DNA from: CAIWHR01 sp963823215
Lineage (GTDB): Bacteria; Pseudomonadota; Gammaproteobacteria; Burkholderiales; Casimicrobiaceae
NCBI GenBank assembly: GCA_963823215.1
Contig: CAWGKT010000012.1
Span: 992,001 to 1,056,000 of the forward strand
DNA length: 64,000 bases
Reading direction: 5' to 3'
Positions 1 through 8,394 of this stretch are shown here, piece after piece; position 1 is the stretch's first letter, and every line of letters starts with the position of its first letter. The position numbers were made by a program, and so were the translations under genes. Under the pieces are notes generated by a model that made no database searches, was not told where the DNA came from, and saw only the letters and a program-made list of their open reading frames with translations.

Positions 1-2
1 GG

Positions 3-557
3 CAGGCGGATTTTGGGGAGTTCCTGCGGCTCCTGCCGGCGATGCTGGCCGGGATCGCGGTCGGCGCAACGCTGCTCGTCAACCTGCCGCGCGGGCCGGC
101 GCTGTTGCTGCTTGGCCTCTTCGTCGGTGTTTACGGCGCCTATCTTCTCGGCGGCCAGCGGGAATGGAAGGTGCTGCATCCGCGCTGGGCGTGGCCGCTT
201 GGTTTTGCCGGTGGAGTTTTCAGCGTGCTCTTCGGCACCGGCGGCCCGATCTTCATGATCTTCCTGGCCGCGCGGATCCACGACAAGTCGAGGCTCCGCG
301 CGACGTCGTCGATCGTCGTGATGGTGAGCGTGTCGATCCGCGCGGCCGTGTTCGTCGCGACGGGCTTGCTGGCCCACGCGCAGATACTCGTATTCGCGGG
401 ACTGCTGGTGCCGGCGATGCTGGCCGGATATTTCTTGGGCAACCGGCTGCACCACGCGTTGTCTCGCGGAAGGGTGATCCACTTGATTGCGGCGCTGTTG
501 GTCGCCAACGGCACGTTGCTCGTGGTGCGTGCGCTTGCGCTGCTGCGGGGAGCGTAA
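3..557 (+). CDS. TauE/SafE (TSUP) family permease, 5' end missing
   Basis: This is the C-terminal part of an inner-membrane permease of the TSUP (TauE/SafE) family, which exports or imports small anions such as sulfite, sulfonates or organic acids. The frame is already open at base 3, so the true start lies upstream of the window. The visible 184 residues contain four to five hydrophobic segments separated by short basic loops, and the family-typical GGxFSxxFGTGGP-like turn (GGVFSVLFGTGGP) near the middle. The protein ends in a hydrophobic helix followed by RGA. Substrate cannot be told from sequence. A second TSUP gene occurs at 55182-55985 but is not adjacent. Confidence 0.8.
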   Translation, partial: QADFGEFLRLLPAMLAGIAVGATLLVNLPRGPALLLLGLFVGVYGAYLLGGQREWKVLHPRWAWPLGFAGGVFSVLFGTGGPIFMIFLAARIHDKSRLRATSSIVVMVSVSIRAAVFVATGLLAHAQILVFAGLLVPAMLAGYFLGNRLHHALSRGRVIHLIAALLVANGTLLVVRALALLRGA

Positions 558-691
558 GCGGGCAGCTGGCGGGAATGCGGGTGCCCGCCGCGCCTGCGCG
601 CCGGCCAATCAGATGCCGATGGCCCCCAAGCTTGTCCTGGACAAGCGATAATAGCGAACAACAGGGACCTGCCTGTCACCCGTCAACGAAT

Positions 692-1663
692 ATGTCGGCC
701 GAACCGATGAACCTGCCTGCCGAGAACATCGGACTTGCCCTCAACATCAGCGCCGTGGAGCGCGAGGCAGGGCTGTCGAAGGACGTCCTGCGGATGTGGG
801 AGCGCCGCTACGGCTTCCCGAAGCCGTTGCGTGATGACAATGGCGAGCGCCGGTATTCGGTCGCTGAGGTCGCCAAGCTGCGCGCGATCAAGCGGCTGAT
901 GGACGTCGGGCTGCGTCCGGGCAAGATCATTCACCACACGCAGGAAGAGTTGGACGCACTGGCCGAAGGGCGGATCGCGACCCGCCGCGAGCAGGCGGCC
1001 CCCGCGGTCGAGGGCGAGATTCTGGCGCTGTTGGCGCGACACGATGCGCCGGCACTGCAGAACGCGTTCGCGAACCTGCTGATGCGGCAGGGGCTGCAAC
1101 GGTTCGTACTCGAGTCGCTGACCTCTCTCAACCACGCCGTCGGCGAAGCCTGGATGCGGGGGAATCTCGCGGTGTTCGAGGAGCACCTCTACACGGAGCA
1201 GATGCAGGCGGCGCTGCGCACCGGAATCAACGCCTTTCCGCGGCAGATTGGCGCTCCCAGGGTGTTGCTGACCACGTTCCCCGGCGAGCAGCACGCAGTG
1301 GGTCTGTTGATGGTCGAGGCGCTGCTCGTGCCGGAAGGAGCGCAGTGCATTTCGCTCGGCGTGCAGACGCCGATCGAGGACATCCGGCGCGCCGCGGTCG
1401 CGCACGATGTGCACGTCGTGGCCTTGTCCTTTTCCGGCGCGTTTCCCGTGCGCCAGGCGGGCGAGGGTCTCGCCTCGTTGCGCCGCCAGTTGCCGCAGGG
1501 AGTTGCCGTGTGGGCGGGCGGCGAGATGACCCGCCGCATGCGCAAGGCGCTGCCGGGAGTGGTACTCATTCCGGATATCGCGGCAACGCCCGCGGCGCTG
1601 AAGGCCTGGCGAACGCAGGGGCATGCCGCGGCGCATGTTCCGCTGCCGAGCGCGACGCGCTGA
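692..1663 (+). CDS. MerR-family regulator with cobalamin-binding domain (CarH/LitR-like)
   Basis: Transcriptional regulator of 323 residues. Residues about 18-85 form a MerR winged helix (SAVEREAGLSKDVLRMWERR, GERRYS). The rest matches the B12-binding module of CarH/LitR photoreceptors: W154 followed after nine residues by E164-H165 (the Wx9EH signature) and an ExHxxG motif with H201, the usual lower axial cobalt ligand. In the family, adenosylcobalamin holds a DNA-bound tetramer that falls apart in light. No carotenoid or photolyase gene is visible nearby, so the target is unknown. The start at 692 is chosen because the MerR domain begins soon after it; ATG 707 is an alternative. No strong Shine-Dalgarno precedes either. 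Confidence 0.82.
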   Translation: MSAEPMNLPAENIGLALNISAVEREAGLSKDVLRMWERRYGFPKPLRDDNGERRYSVAEVAKLRAIKRLMDVGLRPGKIIHHTQEELDALAEGRIATRREQAAPAVEGEILALLARHDAPALQNAFANLLMRQGLQRFVLESLTSLNHAVGEAWMRGNLAVFEEHLYTEQMQAALRTGINAFPRQIGAPRVLLTTFPGEQHAVGLLMVEALLVPEGAQCISLGVQTPIEDIRRAAVAHDVHVVALSFSGAFPVRQAGEGLASLRRQLPQGVAVWAGGEMTRRMRKALPGVVLIPDIAATPAALKAWRTQGHAAAHVPLPSATR

Positions 1664-1912
1664 TCCCGTGGAACGCGCCGGGTCCAAGGACCGCTATTTC
1701 TTTTCCGAGCGGACCATTGTCGCGAGACGACAACACCAAAAAGTGTCGGGCCACGGCGACGATTTGCCGCAAATTGTGATTGTTGTTTGAATCCGTCACG
1801 AAAATGGTCCCAAAACCAGATGTTCGTCGCCCTTTCCTGTCGACCGGGCTTGCCGCATGGCCGCCCTCAGGCGCATCATTCGTACCTGTGAAGATATGAA
1901 CAAAGGTGCGAA

Positions 1913-2491
1913 ATGGGCCGACATGCCCAGTGCGCGTGGATAATTCGGGCTTTTGCAGTCGCGCTCGCCATGGCGAGCCCGACGTTCGCCGTCGCCGCCG
2001 TGACCGCTGATGCCGTCGCGCTGGGCGCCGGCGCGGGATGCAGCAACGGCCGACTGGACGTCACGCTGACCAACAATGGGGCGACGTGGGAGTCGTGGAG
2101 CGCCACGAACGTCGCGGGTAATACGCTTACGTTCGGCGAGCAGTTCACGGGATTCCCGCCTGGCACATCGACGCGCTCGTTTCCACAGAACTTCTCTCCG
2201 TCGCAGCCGGATGGGACGTTGATCGGATCCTATGCCTACGTCGGCGAGCCCTCGCCCGCCGCCACGAATACGGCCGAGTTCTTCGTCTTCTACAAATGCA
2301 GCACGCTCGCCGGAGCAGAGGTTCTCCTGACGTGCCTCGGGCCGTACGGAACGTGCCCGCACACGGCGCAGCAAGCAATGGCGCAGCTGGCGGCAGTGCC
2401 GCGAATCCCCGCCCTCGGCCCGGTGACGCTCGTGCTGATGGCGATGCTCCTCGCCGGCGCCGGTGGTCTGGTGCTGTCTCGCCGCACCTGA
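1913..2491 (+). CDS. secreted protein with IPTL/PEP-CTERM-like C-terminal sorting tail
   Basis: Unrecognised 192-residue exported protein. It begins with a signal peptide (basic start, hydrophobic stretch, AVA cleavage site near residue 28) and ends with a tripartite tail: VPRIPALGP, a hydrophobic helix of about 18 residues, then SRRT. That layout matches the IPTL-CTERM/PEP-CTERM class of exosortase-type sorting signals, with IPAL in place of IPTL. The mature middle has several Cys residues (GCSNG, FYKCS, LTCLGPYGTCP) that could form disulfides. The preceding 249 bases are AT-richer than the surroundings and hold no gene. No exosortase gene is in the window. Function of the mature domain is unknown. 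Confidence 0.68.
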   Translation: MGRHAQCAWIIRAFAVALAMASPTFAVAAVTADAVALGAGAGCSNGRLDVTLTNNGATWESWSATNVAGNTLTFGEQFTGFPPGTSTRSFPQNFSPSQPDGTLIGSYAYVGEPSPAATNTAEFFVFYKCSTLAGAEVLLTCLGPYGTCPHTAQQAMAQLAAVPRIPALGPVTLVLMAMLLAGAGGLVLSRRT

Positions 2492-2591
2492 AACGCCCCT
2501 GTTTGCGGATGCGCAACGGCGAGGCCCGGGAGTCGGGCGCGCCATCGCGTTCGGGCGGACGAGCCGCAGGCCGCGCGCATCCTCACCGGCC

Positions 2592-3518
2592 ATGACGACA
2601 GCGATCGCACTCTGGCTGCTCGGAGGTGGAGGCCTCGCGCTCTATGCGGGATGGGCGGCAATGGCCATTGCCGGCGGAGCGAGCCCGTGGGGGTATCTTG
2701 TGGGGTTGCCGCTCCTGTACCTGGCGGTGCTTTGCGCGTTCACGCTGTTCTGGTTCGCGGTGGCCTGGACCTTCCGCGCAACGCGTCCTCCGGACAAGCG
2801 CATCGGTGTCGCGGCGACGATCCGCCTTTTCGCCGACGAACTGCGTGCGATCGGCCGCGCTGGCCCGCGCATGGCCCTCTACCGCCAGCTGATGCCCGAG
2901 CCGGCGCCCGCTCCCGCCGAAGCCCCCATCCTGTTGCTGCACGGCTTGCTCTGCAACGCGGCGGTGATGGTGGGGCTTCGAAGCGCACTCATCGCGCGGA
3001 ACCTGGGCCCCGTGTACGCGCTGTCCTATGGACCGCCGCTCGCGTCGATCGACGAGTTCGCCGACCAGCTGGCGGCAAAGATAGATGCGATTCTGGAGGC
3101 GACCGGCGCGGCGCGGGTTGCAATCGTCGGACACAGCATGGGCGGGCTGGTGGCGCGGGCCTATCTGCGGCGGCACGGGGGGCAGAAGGTGTCGATCGTG
3201 ATGACGCTCGGCACGCCGCACCACGGGAGCGCCCACGCGTGGCTCTTCCCCGGCATCCCCCTCGCCCAGCTGCGGCCCGGCAGCGCGTGGCTAACGGAGC
3301 TCAATCGTACCGAAGGCGCACCGGCCGGCGTTCGCGTCGTGTCGCTGTGGTCGTGGCACGATTCGATGGTGGCGCCGCAGACGAGCTGCCGCCTCGCAGG
3401 CGCCGAGAACATCGAACTTGCCGGCATTGGCCACAATGCACTCCTTGGCGACCGCCGCGTGTCGGCGCTGGTCGCGGAGGAGTTGACGCGGGCCGCGCAC
3501 GCGACTACGCAAGGGTAG
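2592..3518 (+). CDS. membrane-anchored alpha/beta-hydrolase (triacylglycerol lipase-like)
   Basis: Hydrolase of 308 residues. Two hydrophobic segments (about 5-28 and 33-60) anchor the N terminus in the membrane. The rest is an alpha/beta-hydrolase fold of the bacterial lipase/PGAP1 type: LLLHGLL oxyanion loop near 114-120, GHSMGG nucleophile elbow with S182, a late Asp in SWHDSMV and the catalytic His in GIGHNALL. The family hydrolyses acyl esters. The nearby storage-lipid genes make lipid ester substrates plausible, but this is inference. The start ATG at 2592 gives the first transmembrane segment directly; the frame is open further upstream but without comparable support. It converges on the acyl-CoA reductase gene. 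Confidence 0.8.
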   Translation: MTTAIALWLLGGGGLALYAGWAAMAIAGGASPWGYLVGLPLLYLAVLCAFTLFWFAVAWTFRATRPPDKRIGVAATIRLFADELRAIGRAGPRMALYRQLMPEPAPAPAEAPILLLHGLLCNAAVMVGLRSALIARNLGPVYALSYGPPLASIDEFADQLAAKIDAILEATGAARVAIVGHSMGGLVARAYLRRHGGQKVSIVMTLGTPHHGSAHAWLFPGIPLAQLRPGSAWLTELNRTEGAPAGVRVVSLWSWHDSMVAPQTSCRLAGAENIELAGIGHNALLGDRRVSALVAEELTRAAHATTQG

Positions 3519-3642
3519 TGACGTTCCGGCACGCGGCCTTCCGCGACCGGCGTCGGTGGTGCGAACGTCGCGTTGTCGGCCGCCTGACCTCGCTTCGGGT
3601 CGCATCCCCGCGCGCCGGGCCCCTGCTACCCCTGCGCAAGGC

Positions 3643-5628
3643 CTACCAGTGAATCCCCTGGGTGATCTGGGCGAACGCCATCTGCTCCGGCGTGAGCGGC
3701 TTGGGTTCCCCGCCCTTCTTCCCGGCTGCGGCGCTTGAATCCGGGAACATGTTGAACGCCGAGTTGAGCAGCACCTGCGTGAGCTTGGGGGCGATCGCAT
3801 GCGACACGGCGCCGAAGATGCCGAGGCGCGTCGCGATCCGCACCGGCCGGTGCAGAATGGCGCCGACCACAAGATCGGCGGCCTCCTCCGGCGACAGCGT
3901 GGGCACGCTTTCATAGATCTTGGTCGGCGCGATCATCGGCGTGCGCACGAGCGGCATGTTGATCGTCGTGAAATGGATGCCCTTGTCCAGGAACTCGGAC
4001 GCCGCGCAGGCCGAGAACGAATCCAGCGCCGACTTCGACGCCACGTAGGCCGAGAAGCGCGGGGCATTGGACAGCACGCCGATCGACGAGATGTTGATGA
4101 TGTGGCCGCGCCTGCGCTCGATCATCTTCGGCAGGAAACCCATGATCAGCCGGAGGGCGCCGAAGTAGTTGAGCTGCATCGTGCGCTCGAAATCGTGGAA
4201 GCGGTCGAACGAGCTGATCACGCCGCGCCGGATCGAACGGCCGGCATTGTTGACGAGGAAGTCGCACCCGCCGTGTTCTTTCTGGACGCGCTGCACCAGC
4301 GCGTCGCAGGACGCGAGGTCCGCGATGTCCGCCGCGCAGATCCAGGCCCTGCCTCCCGCGCGCTCGATCTCCGCCTTCGTCTCCAGGAGCTTCTCCTCGC
4401 CGCGCGCGACGAGGATGACCTTCGCTCCCGCGCCGGCCAGCTTGATCGCGGTCGCCTTGCCGATGCCCGATGACGAGCCGGTGACGACGATGACCTTGTC
4501 CTTGACGCGGCCTGACAGCGAGCGGTCGACGAACAGGTCCGGGTCGAGGTTGCGCTCCCAGTAGTCCCAGAGCTTCGCCGCATAGGTCTCGAGCGGCGGC
4601 ACCTCGATGCCCGACCCCTTCAGCGCCTTCGCCGCGTCGCGATTGTCGTAGCGCGTCGGCCAGTTGATGAACTGGAACACGTCGCGCGGGATGCCGAGAT
4701 CGCTCAGCACGACCTTGATCGCGCGCTTCACCGGAGCAAGGGATCCGAGGCCGTACAGGATCGGCGCCGGGATGAAACCGAACATCTTCGCGTTGACGCG
4801 CATTGTCATCTGCGGGGCATGGCCGGCGCGCGCGAAGATGTTGAGCACTTCGCCGATCCGGTGCGGCTCGGGGTCGGTCAGGTGGAAGCACTTGCCGTCG
4901 AGTCCCTTCTTGTGCGCGAGGTGGTCGAGTGCATCGGCGACGAAGTCCACGGGCACGATGTTGAGGCGACCGCCCTCGACGCCGATCATCGGCATCCAGG
5001 GCGGCAGCATGTCGCGCAGTTTCTGCAGCGTCTTGAAGAAGTAGTACGGCCCGTCGATCTTGTCGATCTCCCCGGTCTTCGAGTGACCGACGACGAACCC
5101 CGGACGATAGACGCGGAACGGCCGCTTGCAGCTGCGGCGCACTAGGCCCTCGGAGTCGTGCTTGGTCTTGAAGTACGGATGGTCCAGGTCCTCGGCCTCC
5201 TCGAACATGTCCTCGCGGAACGTGCCGTCGTAGAGCCCCGCGGCGGCGATCGAGCTCACGTGGTGGAAACATCCAGCCTGGACCGCCTCGGCAAACCGCA
5301 CCGTGTTCTTCGTGCCTTCGACGTTGGCGATCTGCTGGTCCTCGGCGCTTGCCTTGAGATCGTAGATTGCGGCGAGGTGGAAGAGGTGGTCGATCCTGCC
5401 TTTGAGTTTCCTGAGGTCGGCCGCAACCACCCCGAGACCGGGCCTGGCAAGATCGCCCTCGATGCCGATGACCTGCTTGTCGTCCGCGCCCCAGCGCTTG
5501 CGCATGGCCGAGAGCTTCTTCTCCGAGCCCTTGCGCACCAGCACATAGACGGGCTGGCCGCGGCGCAACAGGTTCAGGACGAGGTACCGGCCGATGAAGC
5601 CGGTTGCGCCGGTGACGAAATAGGCCAT
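3643..5628 (-). CDS. fatty acyl-CoA reductase, alcohol-forming (Maqu_2507/FACoAR type)
   Basis: A 661-residue fusion of two Rossmann reductases, the same length and architecture as the Marinobacter FACoAR (Maqu_2507), which reduces fatty acyl-CoA through the aldehyde to the fatty alcohol with NADPH. The N-terminal extended-SDR half carries TGATGFIG and a YFKTK active-site YxxxK. The C-terminal classical SDR half (from about residue 370) has TGSSSGIG, NNAG, and YVASK after SSIG. From memory the two proteins align closely along their length, for example DRFHDFERTMQLNYFG. The start has an excellent AAGGAGAAC Shine-Dalgarno. Beside a wax ester synthase gene it would supply the alcohol. Its promoter lies in the 225-base region shared with the divergent phasin. 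Confidence 0.9.
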   Translation of the reverse strand: MAYFVTGATGFIGRYLVLNLLRRGQPVYVLVRKGSEKKLSAMRKRWGADDKQVIGIEGDLARPGLGVVAADLRKLKGRIDHLFHLAAIYDLKASAEDQQIANVEGTKNTVRFAEAVQAGCFHHVSSIAAAGLYDGTFREDMFEEAEDLDHPYFKTKHDSEGLVRRSCKRPFRVYRPGFVVGHSKTGEIDKIDGPYYFFKTLQKLRDMLPPWMPMIGVEGGRLNIVPVDFVADALDHLAHKKGLDGKCFHLTDPEPHRIGEVLNIFARAGHAPQMTMRVNAKMFGFIPAPILYGLGSLAPVKRAIKVVLSDLGIPRDVFQFINWPTRYDNRDAAKALKGSGIEVPPLETYAAKLWDYWERNLDPDLFVDRSLSGRVKDKVIVVTGSSSGIGKATAIKLAGAGAKVILVARGEEKLLETKAEIERAGGRAWICAADIADLASCDALVQRVQKEHGGCDFLVNNAGRSIRRGVISSFDRFHDFERTMQLNYFGALRLIMGFLPKMIERRRGHIINISSIGVLSNAPRFSAYVASKSALDSFSACAASEFLDKGIHFTTINMPLVRTPMIAPTKIYESVPTLSPEEAADLVVGAILHRPVRIATRLGIFGAVSHAIAPKLTQVLLNSAFNMFPDSSAAAGKKGGEPKPLTPEQMAFAQITQGIHW

Positions 5629-5762
5629 CTGGGTTCTCCTTGCGGTAAGGGTGTCGACACGCGGCGTCGGCGCAGACGGGGCTCGCCGGACGGCGATTGT
5701 AACCCGCTGCCGACCGTGGTTTGGCAGCGCGCCGCGGCGCAATCCTGCGGCGGCGCTTGCTC

Positions 5763-5798
5763 TTAGTGTGTTCCCTCTAGATCGGCTGGCCTAGAATG
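5763..5798 (+). promoter_or_regulatory. phasin promoter motif, copy 1
   Basis: The sequence reads TTAGTGTGTT-N2-CTCTAGA-N9-CTAGAATG and lies 91 bases upstream of the phasin start at 5854. TAGAAT (5792-5797) is a plausible -10 element; there is no consensus -35 at the right distance. Almost the same layout occurs upstream of the second phasin gene on the other strand (11707-11741). The shared part is therefore likely to be a common activator or repressor site combined with the promoter. Confidence 0.5.
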
Positions 5799-5853
5799 TC
5801 AGGTAGACGCGCCGGCGCAGTTGGCGCCGGTGGACGCACGAGGAGAGCGAAAG

Positions 5854-6372
5854 ATGTTGAAGAAGGCGAAGGCGAAACTGGAGGCGGCCGCGGCCGATGC
5901 GGCCAAGGACGCGACGCAGGGTGTGCTGAATTCGCCGCACCAGATCTGGCTGGCGGGGTTGGGCGCGTTTTCGCGGGCGCAACAGGAAGGGACGAAATTG
6001 TTCGAGACCCTGGTCAAACAGGGCGAGCAACTGCAGGATCGGACCAAACAGGTCGCCACCGAGACGGCGGCGGCCGCTCGGGGCGCGGCGACGGCCAGGG
6101 CCAAGGAGATGCAGCAGATGGCGGGCGGAACGTGGGACAAGCTGGAACAGGTGTTCGAGGATCGCGTTGCACGCGCGCTGTCGAAGCTCGGCGTGTACAC
6201 GCAGAACGACGTGCAACGTCTTGCCGTGCGCGTCGACGAACTTGCCGATGCCGTCAACAAGCTCCTAAAGGCACCCGCGGGCGGACGCGGCGCCAAGCCG
6301 GCGAAGGCCGGACCCCGGCGGAAGGCCGGGGCGGGCAGCGCCGGGAAGGCCGGCAAGCGCGCATCGAAGTAG
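5854..6372 (+). CDS. phasin with histone-like basic tail (PhaF/PhaI type)
   Basis: Granule-associated protein of 172 residues. Residues 1-135 are the amphipathic phasin domain (NSPHQIWLAGLGAFSRAQQEG is the recognisable core), and the last ~37 residues are an Ala/Lys/Pro/Gly-rich basic tail like that of Pseudomonas PhaF, which tethers PHA granules to the nucleoid. Phasins coat PHA and, in some bacteria, neutral-lipid inclusions. The start at 5854 is preceded by GAGGAGAGCG at good spacing; an upstream in-frame ATG at 5821 lacks this. It is divergent from the fatty acyl-CoA reductase, and a related promoter motif precedes the second phasin gene. Confidence 0.86.
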   Translation: MLKKAKAKLEAAAADAAKDATQGVLNSPHQIWLAGLGAFSRAQQEGTKLFETLVKQGEQLQDRTKQVATETAAAARGAATARAKEMQQMAGGTWDKLEQVFEDRVARALSKLGVYTQNDVQRLAVRVDELADAVNKLLKAPAGGRGAKPAKAGPRRKAGAGSAGKAGKRASK

Positions 6373-6506
6373 CCGCCGGACGATGCCCTGGCAGGCGCTG
6401 CCGCATCCCGGGGGCGCCTTCCGCAGCTGTCGGGATACGGCGCGACGCCTGCCGCCGCGAGCGCGGTACTGCTGGTGAATGGCGCGCGAGCGGGATGTCG
6501 CAGGCG

Positions 6507-6782
6507 CTACTCGCGGTTGAGCTTCTCGACCTGCTTGATGTAATTCTGCATCGCCTCGTCCTTGCTCGTCCCCTTGAGCTTGGACCACGCGTCGTGCTTG
6601 GCGCCACCGACGAAATCGAATCCTCCCGGCCGCGCGCCGGTCACGTCGCCCTCGGTCGCCTGCTTGAAGTACGAGTAGAGCTTGAGCAGCGTCGGGTTGT
6701 CGGGCTTCTTCCTCGTGTTCTTGGCGGCTGCCGCGGCGGCTTCGAACTTCGCTTTGAGGTCCTCTTTCTTGGGGGCAGCCAT
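6507..6782 (-). CDS. acyl-CoA-binding protein (ACBP)
   Basis: Small cytosolic carrier of 91 residues with the full ACBP fold: four helices, the YSYFKQATEGD signature, and a conserved Trp/Lys stretch (DAWSKLKG). ACBPs bind long-chain acyl-CoA with high affinity, protecting it and delivering it to acyltransferases. They are widespread in eukaryotes and patchy in bacteria. The start at 6782 has a GGAGGACG ribosome binding site. The gene lies between a phasin and the wax ester synthase, and diverges from the latter, which fits a role in channelling acyl-CoA into storage lipid. Confidence 0.9.
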   Translation of the reverse strand: MAAPKKEDLKAKFEAAAAAAKNTRKKPDNPTLLKLYSYFKQATEGDVTGARPGGFDFVGGAKHDAWSKLKGTSKDEAMQNYIKQVEKLNRE

Positions 6783-6930
6783 CGTGCGTCCTCCTCCGGG
6801 CGTGGTTTTCCCCGTGCGCGGGGTTTGTGCTACTTTAGCGCGAACGGATTCGCGCGCGCAATTTGCAGCGGCGTCGGCGTTCGACCCCGTCCGGCCACGC
6901 CGTTTTGCCACGAGGCTCTACCCGTTCCGC

Positions 6931-8391
6931 ATGACCAGCCCAAAGCGCGAGAAGATTTCGTCGGTCGACACCGCGTGGTTGCGGATGGACCGTCCGAGCA
7001 ATCTGATGATGATATGCGGCGTGCTGCTCTTCGACGGGCGCGTCGATTTCCGTCGCTTGCAGGCGGTGGTGAACGACCGGTGGCTGCGGTTCGGACGGTT
7101 CTACCAGCGCCCGGTGCAGGAGCTCGGCGTGGCGTCCTGGGAGACGAGCTCCGACTTCGACATCAACGATCACGTCGTGCAAGTCGCGCTCCCCGGCAGA
7201 GCCGGCAAGCGGGAGCTGCAGGGACTCGTCAGCCGGCTCGCCTGCACCCCGCTCAATCCGGCGCGTCCGCTGTGGCAGTACCACTTCGTTGACAACTACC
7301 GTGGCGGCAGCGCTTTGGTTGCGCGCGTCCACCACTGCTATGCCGACGGCATCGCGCTGGTGCAGGTGCTGCTGTCGATGACCGACTCCGCTCCGGACGG
7401 CCCGCCCGCACTGCCCGCCCCGCGGTCGAAGAAGAGGGGTCGCGAAAGCGACGATCCGCTCGCCGAGTTGATCGGGCCGGTCTCCGGCGTCATGAAGATG
7501 GCGCTCAAGGCCGGTTCGATGCTGATCGAGAAGGGGGCGCAGTTGTGGCTCGAACCGGCGAAGGCAGTCGCGCTTGCCGAGCAGGGCGGTGCGCTGACCG
7601 CGGAGATCGCAAAGCTTGCGCTGATGGGCGAGGATTCGCGGACGCGATTCAAGGGTGAGCCCGGCATCGGCAAGCGCGTCGCCTGGGCGGACCCCATCCC
7701 CCTCGACGAGGTGAAGGCCGTGGGCAAGGCGCTCGGTGCTTCGGTCAACGACGTGCTGCTCTCCTGTGTCGCGGGCGCCCTTCGCGGCTACCTCGTCCGC
7801 AAGGGCGACCCCACGGAGGGTGTCATGATCCGGGCGCTCGTGCCGGTCAATCTGCGCCCGCCCGAAAAGGCCTACAAGCTTGGCAACCGGTTCGGCGTCG
7901 TCTTCCTGGATCTGCCGATCGGCATCGACAATCCTATCGAGCGGCTGTACGCGGTGCGAGCCAACATGGGCGCACTGAAGGGCAGCCTGCAGCCGATCCT
8001 CACGCTGGGCCTGCTGGCCGCCGCGGGCGCGGGTCCGAAGCTCCTGCAGGACCAGCTGATCACGGTGCTCGCGCGCAACGCGACCGCGGTGATGACGAAC
8101 GTTCCAGGGCCGCAGCAGCCGCTCTACATGGCTGGCGCCAGGGTCGAGCGCTTCATGTTCTGGGTTCCCCAATCCGGGAATGTCGGCATGGGCGTGTCGA
8201 TCCTGTCGTACAACGGCGAGGTGCAGTTCGGTCTCATCACCGATCGCAAACTGTGCCCCGACCCGGAGCACGTCATCGCGCAGTTCGGGACGGAATTCGA
8301 GAAACTCCTGCTGACGACGCTGCTCTCGCCATGGCCGCGCCCCGGGGATCTCGATCCCGCGGTTGCCGCGGCAGCGGTGCGTGCCGGATAG
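6931..8391 (+). CDS. wax ester synthase / acyl-CoA:diacylglycerol acyltransferase (WS/DGAT)
   Basis: Bifunctional acyltransferase of 486 residues, close to the family's usual 450-490. It transfers acyl groups from acyl-CoA to fatty alcohols (wax esters) or diacylglycerol. The catalytic HHxxxDG motif is intact (HHCYADG, residues 134-140). Other family blocks are PLW (113-115), SVNDVLLSCVAGALR and TNVPGP. The enzyme acts at the inner membrane and on nascent lipid bodies. The start ATG at 6931 places MTSPKREKISSVDTAWL at the N terminus, the usual family beginning; the ribosome binding site is weak. With the alcohol-forming reductase at 3643-5628 this forms a two-step wax ester pathway. Confidence 0.93.
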   Translation: MTSPKREKISSVDTAWLRMDRPSNLMMICGVLLFDGRVDFRRLQAVVNDRWLRFGRFYQRPVQELGVASWETSSDFDINDHVVQVALPGRAGKRELQGLVSRLACTPLNPARPLWQYHFVDNYRGGSALVARVHHCYADGIALVQVLLSMTDSAPDGPPALPAPRSKKRGRESDDPLAELIGPVSGVMKMALKAGSMLIEKGAQLWLEPAKAVALAEQGGALTAEIAKLALMGEDSRTRFKGEPGIGKRVAWADPIPLDEVKAVGKALGASVNDVLLSCVAGALRGYLVRKGDPTEGVMIRALVPVNLRPPEKAYKLGNRFGVVFLDLPIGIDNPIERLYAVRANMGALKGSLQPILTLGLLAAAGAGPKLLQDQLITVLARNATAVMTNVPGPQQPLYMAGARVERFMFWVPQSGNVGMGVSILSYNGEVQFGLITDRKLCPDPEHVIAQFGTEFEKLLLTTLLSPWPRPGDLDPAVAAAAVRAG

Positions 8392-8394
8392 GGC

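Noticed and set aside
164..691. An N-terminal extension of the MerR protein over the end of the permease gene
   Set aside because: The frame overlaps the TSUP coding sequence and is Arg-rich without domain; the MerR domain begins just after 692.
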